From contig CASGEW010000012.1 in assembly GCA_949300615.1 (NCBI GenBank), positions 1 through 44,067 on the forward strand: a DNA stretch of 44,067 bases, given 5' to 3'. The notes beneath the pieces are model-generated. The model worked only from the letters and a program-made list of their open reading frames with translations. It searched no databases and was not told the DNA's origin. Origin of the DNA: an uncultured Bacteroidales bacterium (GTDB lineage: Bacteria > Bacteroidota > Bacteroidia > Bacteroidales > CHK158-818). How positions within the stretch are numbered: the stretch's first letter is position 1; each line of letters starts with the position of its first letter. The position numbers and the translations under genes are program-made. Of the stretch, positions 1 through 8,382 are shown piece by piece.

Positions 1-88
1 AACTGCTTCGATATGTCTTGAGTCCACTCAGAATTTAGAGTGCAAGAGAGCTCCTGACTAGACAATATGATCTCATTATGTAACTTTG

Positions 89-480
89 TCACCTAGCTCT
101 TAGAGGGATCCACGGGAATACATGAAGTGGAATCATTCTTTCATTAACAAACGTTGCTCCATCTGCTTTTTCCTCCAGCCACTTATCCAACTGAGTTGAA
201 TCAGTGATTTTGGGCTCTCCAATTCGTGGAGCGTGTCTATATCCTATTTGTCATATTCCTCTAATTCAAAAACCATATTGCTGCAAACGGTCAAAAAGGG
301 TTGAACAACGAGATTCCAATCTTTCTTCTATTGTGACATAAGCATTCTTGTAGCTTACCGATGCGATGTATACAGGTCTGGAGCTCATCCTTTACCACCC
401 CAGGACTTAACTCAGATAAAAGTTGTTTTAGTTTATCTAGCTCTTCTTTTTGTTCTATAAATGAAAAAGTATGAATGGGG
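89..480 (-). pseudogene. Decayed coding remnant, family unknown
   Basis: Reading the minus strand from about 480 downwards gives a stretch rich in E, K and L (…FIEQKEELDKLKQLLSE…) that continues plausibly only if the frame shifts near 355, into …SYKNAYVTIEERLES… and a stop at 266-268. A second open stretch at 250-89 (…PRIGEPKITDSTQLDKW…) lacks a start codon and ends at a stop at 89-91. Amino-acid composition looks coding in both, but neither has an intact frame. I do not recognise a family. These may be relics of one or two genes lost by frameshift; chance open frames are the alternative. Confidence 0.3.
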
Positions 481-1220
481 ATAAACGAGAGTTGTCCATC
501 TTACAATAATGAAGTCAAAAAACACGATGTTCACAATCTCACTTTGGAACTAGTGATCAATATTTTGAAATAAGAATGTGAGTTCTGCAAGAATATAAAC
601 ACGATTTTTCATTCTACTGATAATAAGTATATTTAAAATTGAATAGAATGGCTTTGTGATAATTGGAAAGAAGCAATACAGATAGTTCTGATCAACAATA
701 AAGGATTCGTTTCAAAAAGAGGATCCACTTGAACACTCTTGTTTTTCCAATAAACACACGACTATACATTTTCTATGTTCTTTATAGAGTGTGAATAAAG
801 TACAAATATCGTTCAGTTTCTGACATTCAAACCATGAATTATATACGTTTTAAGCACTTTTTTACAAGTCCCTGTATTAAGCAATCTCCGGTTTCCCAAA
901 AGTATAGACAAGTGATCATGGAGAAATAAATACAGCAAACTAAGCATACTATAAAAGTTACACTTCCCTTCTTAGATAATATTGTTAGTAAATTGTATTG
1001 GATAATACCAAATAATAGTTTAAATAACAAAATACCCCAGCTGTAATTTCCTTGTCAAATCTTAAAAAATCTTGGTTATGTTAGATTTTCGTTGCCGTTT
1101 AACGAGTTTTGTTGTTTATATACAATTATAATAGATGTTTATAGTTAAAAGAATATCCTTTTATAAGTTAATTTGTGAGCTGTATTAACAACTAAAATGT
1201 CGTTGGGTATAAATTTTTCA

Positions 1221-1228
1221 TATATTTG
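1221..1228 (+). promoter_or_regulatory. Candidate Bacteroidetes -7 box for the efflux pair
   Basis: TATATTTG matches the TAnnTTTG -7 consensus about 100 bases ahead of the adaptor start. A TTG at 1203-1205 is slightly close for a -33 element, so the match is only partial. Confidence 0.4.
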
Positions 1229-1327
1229 CAGGTCGAATAAAGACGAAATATTTATCGACGAATAAGGGACACGCAAATAATAGGTTGAATAGGTATGAGA
1301 AGAGATAGAAGAAAATTTATTTATGAT

Positions 1328-2464
1328 ATGAGACGACTGTTTGCGGGGTTGTTCTTGTGTGGAGCAATTACTCTTGTAAGTTGTTCCGAACCATCTCAAA
1401 TAGAATTGGATAGAGCCGATATAACACAGGTAAAAGTGATTGGAAACTATACCGGGAAAGTCCGTGCATATCGGACCGTAGAGCTTCGGGCACGCGTAGA
1501 GGGATATTTAGACCGGATGTTGTTTGACGAAGGCCGGAAAGTAACCAAGGGAGACCCTCTGTTCCAAATCAATGCTGAGCGTTATAAAGCCCGTGTAGAG
1601 AAAGCCAAGGCTCAATTGAAGAAAGACGAAGCCCAGTTGGCCCGGGCTAAGCGGGATGTAGGGCGTTTGCGTCCGTTATATGAACAAAATGCCGCCAGCC
1701 AGTTGGATCTGGACCACGCGATGGCCGAGTTGGAATATGCCGAAGCCAATGTCTCAATGAGCAAAGCCGACCTGTATCAGTCGGAGTTGGAACTGGGATA
1801 TACCACCGTTTATGCACCATTGACCGGATATGTCATTGACCGGACAGCCGACATAGGAGCGTTGCTGGTAGGAGGAAACTCTTTGGCTCACATGATCGAT
1901 GTCGATACCGTCTATGTAGATGTAAAACTAACGGCACTCGACTATTTACAGAGTATGCGCCGTAAAGTGCGTTTGGGAGAGACCGATTCCGTCCGTTTAT
2001 GGCAACCCTCTGTCCAGGTAACGTTGGCCGATAACAGCGTATATCCACAAGAGGGGATCATTGATTTTGCCGCACCCCGGGTGGATGAAGAGACCGGAGG
2101 ATTCTATGTTCGGGCAAAACTCCCCAATCCCGAAAATTCATTGCTCCCCGGACAGGTGACCAAAGTGAGGATGTTGTTGCATTACTATCCCGCAGCGATG
2201 ATGATTCCGCTTTCAGCCATTTTGTATGAAAACGGCGAGACATTTATATTTATCGTTCAGAATCATAAACTGGAAAAAAGAAAAATAACGAAAGGTCCCG
2301 AATATGGGAAATACGTAGTTGTCGAGTCCGGATTGTCTCCCGACGAGACGTTCGTTGCCTCCGATGTAAAAGAGGTGCGGGAGGGGATGAATGTAAACAC
2401 TACTTTCAGGCGAGGATTCCGCAACCTTCCCGAATCCATTATCATTGAACATAAAAACGGGTAA
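1328..2464 (+). CDS. Efflux RND transporter periplasmic adaptor subunit (MFP, lipoprotein)
   Basis: AcrA/MexA-type membrane fusion protein that would bridge an inner-membrane pump and an outer-membrane channel. I start at 1328 rather than the in-frame ATG at 1295 because this places a lipoprotein signal at the N terminus (MRRLFAGLFL…LVSC, lipidated Cys19). Then follow a lipoyl-like/barrel-sandwich half (…TVELRARVEGYL…), a coiled-coil hairpin rich in K, A and E (about residues 90-155), the second lipoyl half (…YTTVYAPLTGYV…), a beta barrel, and the RND-adaptor signature GGFYVRAKLPNPENSLLPGQ. Length is 378 residues, normal for the family. The OMF gene follows after 4 bases; unusually, no RND pump gene lies between them, so the partner must be encoded elsewhere. 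The family is clear, the substrate unknown. Confidence 0.93.
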   Translation: MRRLFAGLFLCGAITLVSCSEPSQIELDRADITQVKVIGNYTGKVRAYRTVELRARVEGYLDRMLFDEGRKVTKGDPLFQINAERYKARVEKAKAQLKKDEAQLARAKRDVGRLRPLYEQNAASQLDLDHAMAELEYAEANVSMSKADLYQSELELGYTTVYAPLTGYVIDRTADIGALLVGGNSLAHMIDVDTVYVDVKLTALDYLQSMRRKVRLGETDSVRLWQPSVQVTLADNSVYPQEGIIDFAAPRVDEETGGFYVRAKLPNPENSLLPGQVTKVRMLLHYYPAAMMIPLSAILYENGETFIFIVQNHKLEKRKITKGPEYGKYVVVESGLSPDETFVASDVKEVREGMNVNTTFRRGFRNLPESIIIEHKNG

Positions 2465-2468
2465 GAAG

Positions 2469-3803
2469 ATGATTCGTTATATCGTAGTATTGACTCTTAT
2501 ACTGGGATGTTTTTCCTGTCAACTGGGGAAAAAATTTCAGCGTCCCGAAGTCGATTTGCCACTCTCGTTCAATAATCCGGACAGCATCGTCTCGTACGGT
2601 TCGGGAATGTTTAACGATACTTTGCTGACGTCGTTGATAGATCGGGCACTGACCCATAATTTTGATATGCGTATTGCCTATGCCAAGATTCGGGAGATGG
2701 CCGAGCAGAGGAAGGTTTCCCGGTCGGAACTGTTTCCGCAGGTAGATGCAAGGATAGGCGGTGAGAAGAAGACAGGCCATTCGGCGGGAACCCCGAAACT
2801 TTTTGCTCGGGGGGAGGTCTCTTGGGAACTCGATTTTTGGGGAAATATCCGTTGGCAGGACGAAGCCGCATTGGCCGCTTATATGCAAACGGTTGAGGCC
2901 GCTAACGTGGTTCGTTTGTTGCTGATATCAGATGTAGCTCAAACCTATTACGAACTGTTGGCATTACGGGAAGAGGCGGCTATCGTTTCGCAGACACTGG
3001 AAATACGCAAAGAGAGTGTCCGGTTATCCAAATTGCGTTTTGAGGGAGGTTTGACATCCGAAACCTCTTATAAACAAAGCCTTGTCGAAATGGCCCGTAC
3101 TAAAACCTATTTACCGGAACTGGAAAAGAAAATCGCATTGAAAAAATCGGAATTGGCGTTTTTGATAGGCGAATACCGTTTTGAACTTCCCGATATGGAA
3201 ATTGACAGTTTACAGCGGCCGTTCTTTATCGAGATACCGGTGGGGCTGCCCTCTACGTTGTTGGAGAGACGTCCCGATATTCGCCAGTCGGAGCAGGCCC
3301 TGCGAAAGGCGTCGGCTATGGTAAATGTCCGTTATACGGACCGTTTTCCCCGTTTCTCCTTGACAGGCCAATACGGGTTGGCAAGCGGTTCGTTAAAAGA
3401 TTTTCTGTCGATACCTACCTCTCTGATATCGGGAGGAATTCTGGCCCCTGTTTTCGATATGGGGAAGAACAAAGCGGAGCAAGCAGCGGCACAAGCCGTT
3501 TATGAACAAGCCGAACTTTCGTACAGGGAATCTGTTGTGGCAGCTTTTCAGGAGGTAGATGATGCATTGGTCAGTGTACGAAAAGCGGGAGAGATAACCG
3601 AATCTCAACAGCAGTTGGTAGAGACGGCTATCGACTATTTGCAGTTGGCCAACTTACAATACCTGAATGGCGTAGTGAAATATTTGGATGTATTGGATGC
3701 ACAACGGCAATTATTCGATGCCCGCATCGCCTTGAACCGGGCAGTATTGGATGAGCACCTGTGTTTGATACAACTTTATAAAGCCCTGGGTGGAGATTCT
3801 TAA
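2469..3803 (+). CDS. Efflux outer-membrane channel (NodT/OprM-type OMF lipoprotein)
   Basis: TolC-like outer-membrane factor of tripartite efflux systems. The start at 2469 gives a lipoprotein signal ending …GCFSC (lipidated Cys17); the in-frame ATG at 2445 would overlap the adaptor gene and bury the signal. The 444-residue protein shows the two OEP repeats typical of the family, with motifs GEVSWELDFWG and LLERRPDIRQSEQAL, and the second-half motifs PRFSLTGQYG and QEVDDALVS. It directly follows the adaptor and is probably co-transcribed. Only the inner-membrane transporter of the tripartite machine is missing from the locus. Confidence 0.93.
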   Translation: MIRYIVVLTLILGCFSCQLGKKFQRPEVDLPLSFNNPDSIVSYGSGMFNDTLLTSLIDRALTHNFDMRIAYAKIREMAEQRKVSRSELFPQVDARIGGEKKTGHSAGTPKLFARGEVSWELDFWGNIRWQDEAALAAYMQTVEAANVVRLLLISDVAQTYYELLALREEAAIVSQTLEIRKESVRLSKLRFEGGLTSETSYKQSLVEMARTKTYLPELEKKIALKKSELAFLIGEYRFELPDMEIDSLQRPFFIEIPVGLPSTLLERRPDIRQSEQALRKASAMVNVRYTDRFPRFSLTGQYGLASGSLKDFLSIPTSLISGGILAPVFDMGKNKAEQAAAQAVYEQAELSYRESVVAAFQEVDDALVSVRKAGEITESQQQLVETAIDYLQLANLQYLNGVVKYLDVLDAQRQLFDARIALNRAVLDEHLCLIQLYKALGGDS

Positions 3804-3877
3804 TTGATTATTGAATTTTCCATGATCAAAAAAATACATTTGTTATCCCTTTAAGATGGGGGGTCAGATAAAAGAAG

Positions 3878-3920
3878 GAAACCGTAAATAACATATATAT
3901 AAATAGTTATTTACGGTTTC
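3878..3920. terminator. Bidirectional hairpin terminator
   Basis: A perfect 15-base inverted repeat (GAAACCGTAAATAAC, 3878-3892, with its complement at 3906-3920) closes a 13-base loop. It lies between the convergent OMF gene and tRNA-Arg and can serve either strand; a T-rich stretch follows on the plus side. Confidence 0.75.
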
Positions 3921-3938
3921 TCTTATCTATTTATGTCT

Positions 3939-4014
3939 TGGTGACCCCAGCAGGACTCAAACCTGCGACCTTCAGAACCGGAATCTGACGTTCTATTCAC
4001 TAAACTATGGGGCC
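3939..4014 (-). tRNA. tRNA-Arg (anticodon CCG)
   Basis: The minus strand folds into a full cloverleaf. Acceptor GGCCCCA pairs with TGGGGTC (one G-T pair), the D arm is GTTT…GAAC, and the anticodon stem TCAGA/TCTGA encloses the loop TTCCGGT with anticodon CCG. The T arm is GCAGG-TTTGAGT-CCTGC. The discriminator base is A at 3942 and CCA is encoded at 3941-3939. It should read the arginine codon CGG. A consensus promoter lies just upstream (4025-4054). Confidence 0.95.
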
Positions 4015-4024
4015 AAATGCAGTG

Positions 4025-4054
4025 CAAAAGTAAGAAATATTTATAACTTTGCAA
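4025..4054 (-). promoter_or_regulatory. Promoter of tRNA-Arg
   Basis: On the minus strand TTG (4054-4052) and TACTTTTG (4032-4025) are separated by 19 bases, fitting the Bacteroidetes TTG / TAnnTTTG consensus. The -7 box ends 10 bases before the tRNA 5' end. It overlaps the divergent ung promoter. Confidence 0.7.
4044..4051 (+). promoter_or_regulatory. -7 box of ung
   Basis: TAACTTTG fits TAnnTTTG and lies 35 bases ahead of the ung start. No clear -33 element is visible. It sits inside the -33/-7 spacer of the oppositely directed tRNA promoter. Confidence 0.5.
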
Positions 4055-4086
4055 CAACATTGAGCCTTTAATTTATTACATCGCTT

Positions 4087-4749
4087 ATGAACGTCCGAAT
4101 AGACGATAGTTGGAAAGTGCAGCTGCAACCAGAATTTGAACAAGATTATTTCCGGGATTTGGTAAATTTTGTCCGTTCAGAATATGCCTCTACTACGGTA
4201 TATCCTCCTGGAAGTCAAATATTCCGGGCGTTCGATCTCTCTCCTTTTGACACGACCAAGGTGGTTATTTTAGGACAGGACCCCTATCATGAACCTGGCC
4301 AGGCACATGGTTTGTGTTTTTCTGTCGATAAAGGTGTCCCGTTTCCCCCTTCGTTGCAAAACATATACAAAGAGATACGGGATGATGTCGGGACGGTTGT
4401 CTCTTCGCAAGGCGATTTAAGCGATTGGGCTCGACAAGGTGTTTTGTTGCTCAATGCTACGCTTACGGTCAGGGCACATCAGGCGGGATCCCATCAAAAC
4501 AGGGGGTGGGAGCGTTTCACCGATGCCGTCATACATCGGTTGGCCGAGCAGCGCGAACATCTTGTATTTATCTTGTGGGGAGCCTATGCACAACGTAAAG
4601 GAGCTTTTATAGACAAGAACAAACATTTAGTCTTGCAGTCACCCCATCCATCTCCGTTGTCTGCGCATCGCGGTTTTTTCGGTAACCGGCATTTCAGTAC
4701 GGCAAACCGTTATTTACAAGAACACGGTATGGACCCGATCATATGGTAA
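4087..4749 (+). CDS. ung: Uracil-DNA glycosylase (family 1)
   Basis: Removes uracil from DNA arising by dUMP incorporation or cytosine deamination, starting base excision repair. The 220-residue length is normal. The water-activating motif GQDPYH is at residues 63-68 (catalytic Asp65), and the minor-groove/catalytic His loop HPSPLS starts at His187. The uracil-pocket segment GVLLLNATLTVRA is also present. It starts 35 bases after a TAACTTTG -7 box. The gene is followed after 21 bases by an unrelated Cys-rich protein and may be co-transcribed with it. No anomalies. Confidence 0.98.
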   Translation: MNVRIDDSWKVQLQPEFEQDYFRDLVNFVRSEYASTTVYPPGSQIFRAFDLSPFDTTKVVILGQDPYHEPGQAHGLCFSVDKGVPFPPSLQNIYKEIRDDVGTVVSSQGDLSDWARQGVLLLNATLTVRAHQAGSHQNRGWERFTDAVIHRLAEQREHLVFILWGAYAQRKGAFIDKNKHLVLQSPHPSPLSAHRGFFGNRHFSTANRYLQEHGMDPIIW

Positions 4750-4770
4750 ATTATTTTAACAACGATAATC

Positions 4771-5253
4771 ATGGAGTTTAATATAGAAGAACGTGTAGAA
4801 AAAGCCGAGCAGTTGTTTCGCTCGGGACATAACTGTTGTCAGTCTGTATTTATGGCATATTCCGATTTGTTCCGAATAGATAAAACGTTGGCCGCAACCA
4901 TCTCCGCCCCGTTGGGGGGAGGAATGGGCCGTTTGCGCGAAGTTTGCGGTACGGTAAGTGGTATGTCCTTGTTGGCCGGTTTGCAGTATCCGGCACCGGA
5001 AGCAGCGGTAACCCCCGAAACCAAAGCCGCCAAAACACGGTTATATACCGTTGTTCAGGAATTGGCAGAAAAATTCAGGAAAGAAAATGGGGCTATTGTC
5101 TGCCGCGATTTGTTGGGGTTGGCCAAACAAAAAGACGATCCAACGCCCTCGGACAGGACCGAAGCCTATTACAGACGGCGTCCTTGTGTGGAATATGTTA
5201 AGATAGCGGCCCGTATTGTCGGAGAAAAATTACAAGAAGAAAATCAACAATAA
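4771..5253 (+). CDS. C_GCAxxG_C_C family putative redox-active protein
   Basis: Small cytoplasmic protein (160 residues) of the family named for its spaced Cys/Gly pattern. Visible are NCCQSVF (Cys22-Cys23), the glycine-rich GGGMG, CGTVSG (Cys59), and two later cysteines (Cys111, Cys139). The family is thought to be redox active or to bind a metal or cluster; biochemical proof is limited. There is no signal peptide. The stop lies 13 bases before the start of the next gene, a secreted cysteine peptidase, suggesting co-transcription from ung onward, but no functional link is evident. Confidence 0.85.
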   Translation: MEFNIEERVEKAEQLFRSGHNCCQSVFMAYSDLFRIDKTLAATISAPLGGGMGRLREVCGTVSGMSLLAGLQYPAPEAAVTPETKAAKTRLYTVVQELAEKFRKENGAIVCRDLLGLAKQKDDPTPSDRTEAYYRRRPCVEYVKIAARIVGEKLQEENQQ

Positions 5254-5266
5254 ATTTACAAGAGAG

Positions 5267-6478
5267 ATGAAAAAGTTTTTTGTATGGATGGCGATAGCCT
5301 GTGTGGGTAGCGGTATAGCTGTTGCCCAGGATAATAACGAAGGGTATAAGTTTACAGACCAGAAAATCTTGAAATATACCCCGGTACAGAATCAAGCCAG
5401 CTCGGGAACCTGTTGGAGTTTTTCCGGAGCAGCGTTTTTAGAGAGTGAGATACTTCGTTTGAAAGGCGAAGAGGTTAATCTTTCGGAAATGTACATTGTT
5501 CGCTGTGCCTTGTTGGATAAGGCCGAAAAATTCGTTCGGATGCATGGCAAGTCAAATTTCTCGGCAGGGGGAGCTACCCACGATGTGATGAACATGATTA
5601 AAAAATACGGAGCATTGCCCGAAGAGGTTTATACCGGATTAAATTACGGAACCACAACACATCGCCACGCAGAGATGGAAAAAGTGCTGGAAGGGTATAT
5701 AAATGGCGTTATTGAAAATCCGAACCGAAAACTGTCAACAGCCTGGAAAGCTGGATTTGAAGGAATTCTGGATGCCTATCTGGGTAAAGTTCCCGAAACA
5801 TTTACCTACAAAGGCAAAGAATATACACCGATGACGTTTGCCGAATCGTTGGGCTTGAATATGGATGATTACATTTCATTCACCTCCTTCACGCACCATC
5901 CGTTCTATGAACAATTTGCCGTAGAAGTGCCCGACAACTGGGCAGGTGGCTTATCTTACAACGTTCCTATCGACGAATTTGCCCAACTGTTCAGCAATGC
6001 CATAGAAAAAGGCTTTACGATTTATTGGGCTTCGGATGTCAGTGAAAAGGGATTTGCCTACAACAGAGGTTTTGCTGTTGTCCCCGATGCCGATATAACG
6101 ATTATGAGCGACTCGGAAAAAGCCCGTTGGACAGCCTTGACCGAAAGCGAAAAACAAAACGAGTTGTACAAACTGGATAAACCTGGAACAGAAAAGAAAA
6201 TTACGCAAGAATTGCGTCAGGAAGCCTTCGACAATTATGAAACCACCGATGACCACGGTATGCAGATTGTAGGTACTGCCACCGACCAGATAGGGAATAA
6301 ATACTATAAGGTGAAAAACTCCTGGGGAACCGAACAGGTTTATGGCGGATTCTTCTACGCCTCTGAACCTTTTGTACTTTACAAAACCACCAATATGGTA
6401 ATCCATAAAGATGCCATCCCCAAAGATATTCTGAAAAAATTGATTGAAAAAGATAAAGAAACCAATCCGTTGAAATAA
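5267..6478 (+). CDS. Secreted C1B-family cysteine peptidase (aminopeptidase C / bleomycin hydrolase type)
   Basis: Papain-fold peptidase of family C1B. The start at 5267 is preferred over an upstream in-frame ATG at 5216, which overlaps the previous gene, because it yields a clean Sec signal peptide (MKKFFVWMAIACVGSGIAVA, cut before QDNNEG). Catalytic residues are visible: the oxyanion Gln and nucleophile in QASSGTCWSFSG (Cys49), His330 in DDHGMQIVG, and Asn351 in KNSWG. At 403 residues it is slightly shorter than cytoplasmic PepC enzymes. The signal peptide places it in the periplasm or outside, so it probably trims peptides for nutrition or envelope turnover. A strong terminator follows. 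Confidence 0.93.
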   Translation: MKKFFVWMAIACVGSGIAVAQDNNEGYKFTDQKILKYTPVQNQASSGTCWSFSGAAFLESEILRLKGEEVNLSEMYIVRCALLDKAEKFVRMHGKSNFSAGGATHDVMNMIKKYGALPEEVYTGLNYGTTTHRHAEMEKVLEGYINGVIENPNRKLSTAWKAGFEGILDAYLGKVPETFTYKGKEYTPMTFAESLGLNMDDYISFTSFTHHPFYEQFAVEVPDNWAGGLSYNVPIDEFAQLFSNAIEKGFTIYWASDVSEKGFAYNRGFAVVPDADITIMSDSEKARWTALTESEKQNELYKLDKPGTEKKITQELRQEAFDNYETTDDHGMQIVGTATDQIGNKYYKVKNSWGTEQVYGGFFYASEPFVLYKTTNMVIHKDAIPKDILKKLIEKDKETNPLK

Positions 6479-6505
6479 AAACAATAGAATCAATTAATCG
6501 TATAA

Positions 6506-6540
6506 CAGGCATTGTCCAACAGACAATGCCTGTTTTTTTT
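6506..6540 (+). terminator. Rho-independent terminator
   Basis: Perfect 11-base stem CAGGCATTGTC (6506-6516) with GACAATGCCTG (6522-6532), a 5-base loop and eight T at 6533-6540. It ends the plus-strand ung/C1B transcript and abuts the stop of the convergent aspartic protease. Confidence 0.9.
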
Positions 6541-7819
6541 AGTTGTCGAATGAAATGTTCATTTGATTAAAATCGAGTGTAATATATTTGAAACGGTAGA
6601 AAAAGTCGCTGCCGACCAGTCCGTCATTGGGCATCTGTTGGAATCCCGGAATGATTTGAGTAAAAACATCGATCGGTCCTATCTCTGTTGGTCGGTTATC
6701 GATGTCTATGTAAAAATGCGTTAAATCAAAAACGGTGTAGTATTGAGAGCCTCCCAATCCGGCCAGTTCCCGTTGGACAGGATTGGCATGGGTAATGATG
6801 TACGCTTCGTTTTCCCGGTAATATTTTTCGGTTAGCCAGGTGGCGGACGATCCGCAATCCAATACGAATGTCAGCGGTCGTTTTTCGCTGTACAGCCGTA
6901 TGTATGGACATCCGTTTACCGACAACATATTGCATGGCCGCTTTTCCTTTGAGGGATTCAATACCTCTATTGTCTGTTCGTCCCGGCATATACGGAGGTG
7001 CTTTAACGCCGATATAACGGGAAATCCTATGACCATTTCTATTGGATCTGTTTGGTCATTTTCCGGATGTTCAATCGGGTCGATAATCAGAAACGGGATA
7101 TTTTTTACGGATATATCTCCTATCGTGAGTTCCTGGGCAAGAGCAACTGGGGCCCACCCCGCATTGTTTACCGTTCCGCTAAGCTGTACCGAGTCATTTA
7201 ATATCTTCATCTTCATCTGCTTGGCCATACGTAGGGAGACTGCGTTCATGGTTGCTCCCGTATCGAAAAGGGCTGCAACCTCTTTTTTCCTGCCTTTTAC
7301 CGGAACAAAGATACTTTTTTCGACGTATTGAATCGGAATCCGGTTTTTGTTTGGTTGCCATTCTACGGCGATGGCCGGATAGTCGGGCGAATACATTTCG
7401 ACCATTTTATAGCGGTTTATTTCGTTGATCTCCTCTCGGTTCTCTCGGTAGCTTAAATCTTTCAACAAGGTGTTATACGTTTGGATGGCTTCGCTACGAC
7501 ATTTCATTCCCTTGTAGTTCTCGGCTTTTAGCATGGACATGACAAAGCGCGTGTCGAAATCAACTGTCTGATTGTTCAAGACCGAATCGATTGCTTGGTT
7601 GGATAACTCATATCGCATGGTGTAATGCAACGTGATGGCTTGTCCGATATGATAAACAAGAGGCGTAATAGAATCTTTATAGTCGGGCAAACATTCCATT
7701 AAGCTCAAATAATCTTCTGTATTGATAAGCTTTTTTATCTGTTCGTCCGGCGTTTGAGCATGAACATATCCGGTCAAGAGAAACATTGAACATAAGGAAG
7801 CAAAGATTTGTTTTACCAT
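6539..7819 (-). CDS. Secreted retropepsin/pepsin-like aspartic protease with two Asp-x-Gly motifs
   Basis: A 426-residue exported protein with a signal peptide (MVKQIFASLCSMFLLTGYVHA). The N-terminal 150 residues are helical and TPR-like. Two clan-AA half-sites follow: AALFDTGATMNAVS (Asp186) and FVLDCGSSATWL (Asp321), each preceded by beta-rich sequence and followed by a hydrophobic-Gly segment such as MVIGFPVIS or GLVGSDFF. Two half-sites in one chain would let it act as a monomer like pepsin instead of a homodimer like retropepsins. Substrate unknown; related Bacteroidetes proteins are annotated only as retropepsin-like. Monocistronic, with its own consensus promoter. Confidence 0.85.
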   Translation of the reverse strand: MVKQIFASLCSMFLLTGYVHAQTPDEQIKKLINTEDYLSLMECLPDYKDSITPLVYHIGQAITLHYTMRYELSNQAIDSVLNNQTVDFDTRFVMSMLKAENYKGMKCRSEAIQTYNTLLKDLSYRENREEINEINRYKMVEMYSPDYPAIAVEWQPNKNRIPIQYVEKSIFVPVKGRKKEVAALFDTGATMNAVSLRMAKQMKMKILNDSVQLSGTVNNAGWAPVALAQELTIGDISVKNIPFLIIDPIEHPENDQTDPIEMVIGFPVISALKHLRICRDEQTIEVLNPSKEKRPCNMLSVNGCPYIRLYSEKRPLTFVLDCGSSATWLTEKYYRENEAYIITHANPVQRELAGLGGSQYYTVFDLTHFYIDIDNRPTEIGPIDVFTQIIPGFQQMPNDGLVGSDFFYRFKYITLDFNQMNISFDN

Positions 7820-7865
7820 AAAATGTGTCTGAATAATAGTAAAATCCGTATCGTGTTTGTTTGTA

Positions 7866-7898
7866 CAAATATACGATTAGGAAGAATACAGATTCAAA
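7866..7898 (-). promoter_or_regulatory. Promoter of the aspartic protease gene
   Basis: Minus-strand TTTG (7898-7895), a 21-base spacer and TATATTTG (7873-7866) match the Bacteroidetes -33/-7 consensus closely. Transcription would start near 7859, about 40 bases ahead of the ATG. Confidence 0.8.
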
Positions 7899-8382
7899 CG
7901 AGAAATATATAAAAATTAAAAATAACGGTGTTTTAGTTTATTTATGAGTAGAAGAATGGATCGAAGATTTTTTGCTTTACTTCCCTCAAAAATCAGATAA
8001 AAGGTTGGTATTTACATACAAATGTAAACAGTGCCATTGTATTGTGCAAGAAAAAATAGATAAAAATTTTTATGAATTATATATGAGGTCGTTATAATCC
8101 AAGTTTTCCCTTATGATTGCTTCTTGTTAGTGCAGATATTAATATTAAGAAAAAAACCAACGTTTTTTCTTGATCTAAATTGAAATATATGTAACTGTAT
8201 AACAATTCTATATCTATTTTGTGAATTAACTGAATATGAATTTTATAATAATTTTATGGTTTGAATAAAAAAATCACTATATTTATATCGTTATAAATCT
8301 TCGATAAAAGGGGGATTGTCTTTTAATATTTAGTAATCAGGAACACCACAATATGGGGGGGTGAAAACAAATTGTTGTCCAA
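7874..8382. other. Long AT-rich intergenic region ahead of the pilus operon
   Basis: Some 500 bases of very AT-rich DNA with no convincing frame. It holds a 9-base A/T hairpin (AAGAAAAAA 8147-8155 with TTTTTTCTT 8163-8171). No perfect TAnnTTTG was found for the plus strand; near misses occur around 8214 and 8260. No flanking inverted repeats typical of an invertible promoter were recognised, though imperfect ones could be missed by eye. Confidence 0.5.

Larger units (their letters stand above)
1..1294. other. AT-rich region without an intact gene
   Basis: About 1.3 kb ahead of the efflux genes holds no convincing intact reading frame. The segment up to about 480 contains broken, coding-like stretches on the minus strand (separate entry). 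From about 480 to 1200 the sequence is very AT-rich; the only open frames are about 60-85 codons long with low-complexity translations and no recognisable domain. No tRNA, terminator or transposase fragment was recognised. Confidence 0.6.

Noticed and set aside
839-1030. 63-codon minus-strand frame with hydrophobic translation
   Set aside because: AT-rich region, no promoter or homologous motif; a chance frame cannot be excluded.
7874-8382. Invertible promoter flanked by inverted repeats
   Set aside because: No pair of matching inverted repeats at suitable distance was seen by eye; kept only as a point to test.
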